Shown: one piece after another, positions 6,526 through 7,873 of the stretch | Position numbering within the stretch: position 1 is the stretch's first letter | Layout of the letters: each line of letters begins with the position of its first letter | Program-made: the position numbers and the translations under genes | The notes under the pieces: model-generated | Database searches by the model: none | What the model was told of the DNA's origin: nothing | What the model saw: the letters and a program-made list of their open reading frames with translations, nothing else | Assembly: GCA_035298385.1 (NCBI GenBank) | Contig: DATGYC010000299.1 | Location: 1-7,873, forward strand | Direction of reading: 5' to 3' | Length of the DNA: 7,873 nt | From: DATGYC01 sp035298385 | GTDB taxonomy: Bacteria > Bacillota > Sulfobacillia > Symbiobacteriales > Symbiobacteriaceae

Positions 6526-6532
6526 CTTCCTT

Positions 6533-7429
6533 ATGCGTCCCTGTTTTATTGTAAATCCTACGGCTGGGCATGGCCGAGCGCTGCAGACCTGGCGAAAGGT
6601 TGAGGCGCTGGCGCAGGCTGCGGGCGAGTATGGCATCAAGATCACCAAGCATTCCCGTCACGGGGAGGCGTTGGCCCGTGAAGCGGTCGCTGAGGGCTAT
6701 GACCGGGTGATCGTGCTGGGTGGCGATGGCACGGTCAACGAGGTGATCCAGGGCCTGATTCACACGGAGGTGCCGCTGGCGGTGATCCCGACCGGCACCG
6801 GTAACGACTGGGTCCGGACCGCGGGGGTGCCCCGCGACATCGAGAAGGCGTTTGCGATCGCCTATCACGGGCAGATCGCTCGGCATGACGTTGGTCTGAT
6901 TCACGGTCAGCGCTACTTCATGAACATCGCTGGCGTCGGCTTTGATGCGGAGGCCTCTCGCTTCCTGAATGATAACGCCAAGCTCCTCAAGGTGGTGCCG
7001 GGGACCCTACCTACGCTCCTGTCGATCGTGGGTACGCTCTTCCGCTTCCGGGGCGCCCCCATGACCTGCATCATCGATGGAGAGCCGGTGGCGGTGCCCA
7101 AGCTCTTCCTGATGGCTGTTGGGCTGAACCAGTACTATGGGGGTGGCATGCAGATCCTGCCGCAGGCGATTCCTGATGATGGCTACTTTGACCTGGCCTG
7201 GGCCGATGAGCTGCCCCTCTCGGCCCTGCCCGGCCTGATGGCCAAGATCTACAAGGGCCAGCACCTCGACCATCCGAAGGTGCAGACCCGCCGGGCAAAG
7301 CGGGTGCGTATTGAGAGCGCCCAACCGGTCGCCTACCACCTGGATGGCGATGTGGCCGGCACGACCCCCGTCGAGTTCGAGCTGATTCCGCAGGCACTGA
7401 GCGTGATGCTCCCTGCCAAGAACCGCTAG
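6533..7429 (+). CDS. diacylglycerol kinase family lipid kinase (DagK/YegS/DgkB-like)
   Basis: This protein belongs to the soluble lipid kinase family of DgkB, YegS and BmrU, which phosphorylate diacylglycerol or related lipids at the membrane surface. From the ATG at 6533 it has 298 aa, typical of the family. It opens with the first strand and NPTAGHGRA (8-16), followed by the nucleotide-binding GGDGTVNEV (63-71) and PTGTGNDWVR (86-95). Then come DVGLIHG (119-125), NIAGVGFDAEA (131-141), the C-terminal domain motif GGGMQILPQAIPDDGYFDL (203-221), and LDGD (270-273). All signature residues of the catalytic domain are present. In Gram-positive bacteria DgkB recycles diacylglycerol released by lipoteichoic acid synthesis; that role here is inferred, and other lipid substrates are possible. 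It is not a usual dcw gene and lies behind a terminator, so it is probably its own unit. An upstream ATG at 6488 would add a 15-residue hydrophobic extension. Confidence 0.92.
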   Translation: MRPCFIVNPTAGHGRALQTWRKVEALAQAAGEYGIKITKHSRHGEALAREAVAEGYDRVIVLGGDGTVNEVIQGLIHTEVPLAVIPTGTGNDWVRTAGVPRDIEKAFAIAYHGQIARHDVGLIHGQRYFMNIAGVGFDAEASRFLNDNAKLLKVVPGTLPTLLSIVGTLFRFRGAPMTCIIDGEPVAVPKLFLMAVGLNQYYGGGMQILPQAIPDDGYFDLAWADELPLSALPGLMAKIYKGQHLDHPKVQTRRAKRVRIESAQPVAYHLDGDVAGTTPVEFELIPQALSVMLPAKNR

Positions 7430-7448
7430 CCCCTGCTATAATCAGGGG
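7413..7448 (+). promoter_or_regulatory. probable sigma70/sigmaA-type promoter for ftsQ, -10 box inside a dyad
   Basis: TATAAT at 7437-7442 is a perfect -10 consensus just after the lipid kinase stop. CTGCCA (7413-7418) matches 4 of 6 bases of the -35 consensus at a spacing of 18 bp. CCCCTG (7430-7435) and CAGGGG (7443-7448) form a perfect dyad flanking the -10 box, which could be a binding site for a regulator or simply a short hairpin. It would place ftsQ and downstream genes under separate control. Confidence 0.5.
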
Positions 7449-7480
7449 GACGTCAATTGGATCAGACGGGAGGGAGAGGG

Positions 7481-7873
7481 ATGGCGATGGCGTCCTCCCC
7501 GCGGAAGCGGGGCCTGGCGCTCTTGATGGGCGCCCTGTTTCTGGGCGGTCTCTTCGCCCTGTTGCGCTCTCCCGCCCTGCGTGTGGGCAAGGTAGAGGCG
7601 GCGGCTTCCAGCCATCTGTCGGCCGTGGACCTGGCACTTCTAGCTGATGTGAAGCCCGGCGACTTCGTCTGGTCTGCACAACCCAACGCCGTGGCCCAGC
7701 GCCTCGAGGCCGAGGCTTGGGTGAAGGAGGCGAAGGTGACGCGCACGGGCAATGACCTGGCGATTGCCGTGACCGAGCGGCAGCCGGTCGCCCTCTTTCC
7801 GTACGGGCAGAACTTCTTCCTTCTCCTGGATGAGGAGGGGGTCATCCTCGGGTTGCAAGAGCTCTCGGATGGG
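7481..7873 (+). CDS. ftsQ: cell division protein FtsQ/DivIB, N-terminal part (3' end outside window)
   Basis: FtsQ (DivIB in Gram-positives) is a bitopic membrane protein that links early and late divisome proteins and acts in the FtsQLB complex. The frame stays open from the ATG at 7481 to the window end, giving 131 residues. A short basic cytoplasmic tail (PRKRG, 7-11) precedes one membrane segment (about 12-28). A POTRA domain (about 34-100) follows: a first strand near LRVGKVEAAASSHLS, then LLADVKPGDFVWSAQPNAVAQRLEAEAWVKEAKV and LAIAVTERQPVAL (93-105). The latter matches the family's W-V--A-V and V-ER-P-A pattern. GQNFFLLLDEEGVIL (109-123) begins the beta domain. GGGAGG (7468-7473) is 7 nt from the ATG at 7481; a second in-frame ATG at 7487 is nearly as good. 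Sequence identity is diffuse in this family, so the call rests on architecture, motif pattern and dcw position. Confidence 0.88.
   Translation, partial: MAMASSPRKRGLALLMGALFLGGLFALLRSPALRVGKVEAAASSHLSAVDLALLADVKPGDFVWSAQPNAVAQRLEAEAWVKEAKVTRTGNDLAIAVTERQPVALFPYGQNFFLLLDEEGVILGLQELSDG

Noticed and set aside
6449..6532. GTG at 6449 as the start of the lipid kinase
   Set aside because: It would add 28 unconserved-looking residues. The strong ribosome site and family-typical N terminus both point to 6533.
6411..6532. T-box or other riboswitch in the lipid kinase leader
   Set aside because: The sequence AGGGTGCCG is only a loose resemblance to the T-box core, and no specifier or antiterminator stem could be traced. 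The leader is also short.
800..6865. Enrichment of the cyanobacterial HIP1 word GCGATCGC
   Set aside because: Only two copies were found (near 810 and 6855), so the iterated word here is GGGCGCCC and not HIP1 itself.
7071..7679. 202-aa open frame on the - strand across the lipid kinase-ftsQ junction
   Set aside because: It overlaps two well-supported genes and a promoter. Its composition is rich in Arg, Pro and Ser as expected for an antisense frame, and it has no domain.

Overview
The window is a GC-rich stretch of a bacterial dcw (division and cell wall) cluster, with every gene on the + strand. It holds the 3' part of murF, complete mraY, ftsW (spoVE-type), murG, murB and murA, a complete lipid kinase of the diacylglycerol kinase (DagK/YegS) family, and the 5' part of ftsQ/divIB. 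Intergenic gaps are about 45 to 165 bp. No tRNA, rRNA, CRISPR array, insertion sequence or phage gene is visible.

Organism: several traits point to a Gram-positive-like or deep-branching lineage. These are a 366-aa SpoVE-like FtsW, a MurG with the IPSPNVTHNHQEWNA-type acceptor loop, a short type II MurB, a small FtsQ with one membrane anchor and a POTRA domain, and a DagK-type lipid kinase beside the cluster. A GC-rich Bacillota-like genome fits best, but other GC-rich phyla cannot be excluded from this sequence. Start codons are ATG and GTG, behind clear purine-rich Shine-Dalgarno sites.

Layout: murF(partial)-mraY-ftsW-murG lie close together and probably form one transcription unit. The ftsW-murG gap holds a 119-bp imperfect inverted repeat. 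The murG-murB gap holds a perfect 14-bp palindrome and the murB-murA gap a 57-nt branched stem-loop. A strong intrinsic terminator follows murA. The lipid kinase lies behind it as a separate unit, and a plausible promoter at its 3' end could drive ftsQ.

Function: MurA and MurB make UDP-MurNAc from UDP-GlcNAc. MurF completes the UDP-MurNAc-pentapeptide, MraY loads it on undecaprenyl phosphate (lipid I), and MurG adds GlcNAc (lipid II). FtsW polymerises lipid II at the septum, where FtsQ helps assemble the divisome. The lipid kinase probably recycles diacylglycerol. murD and murC, usual members of such clusters, are absent between the genes seen here.

The most unusual signal is a perfect palindrome, GGGCGCCC, present 16 times in 7.9 kb, far above expectation from base composition. 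It occurs in seven of the eight genes and in all three reading frames, like the highly iterated palindrome HIP1 of cyanobacteria. The next most notable are the non-coding structured elements between the genes.
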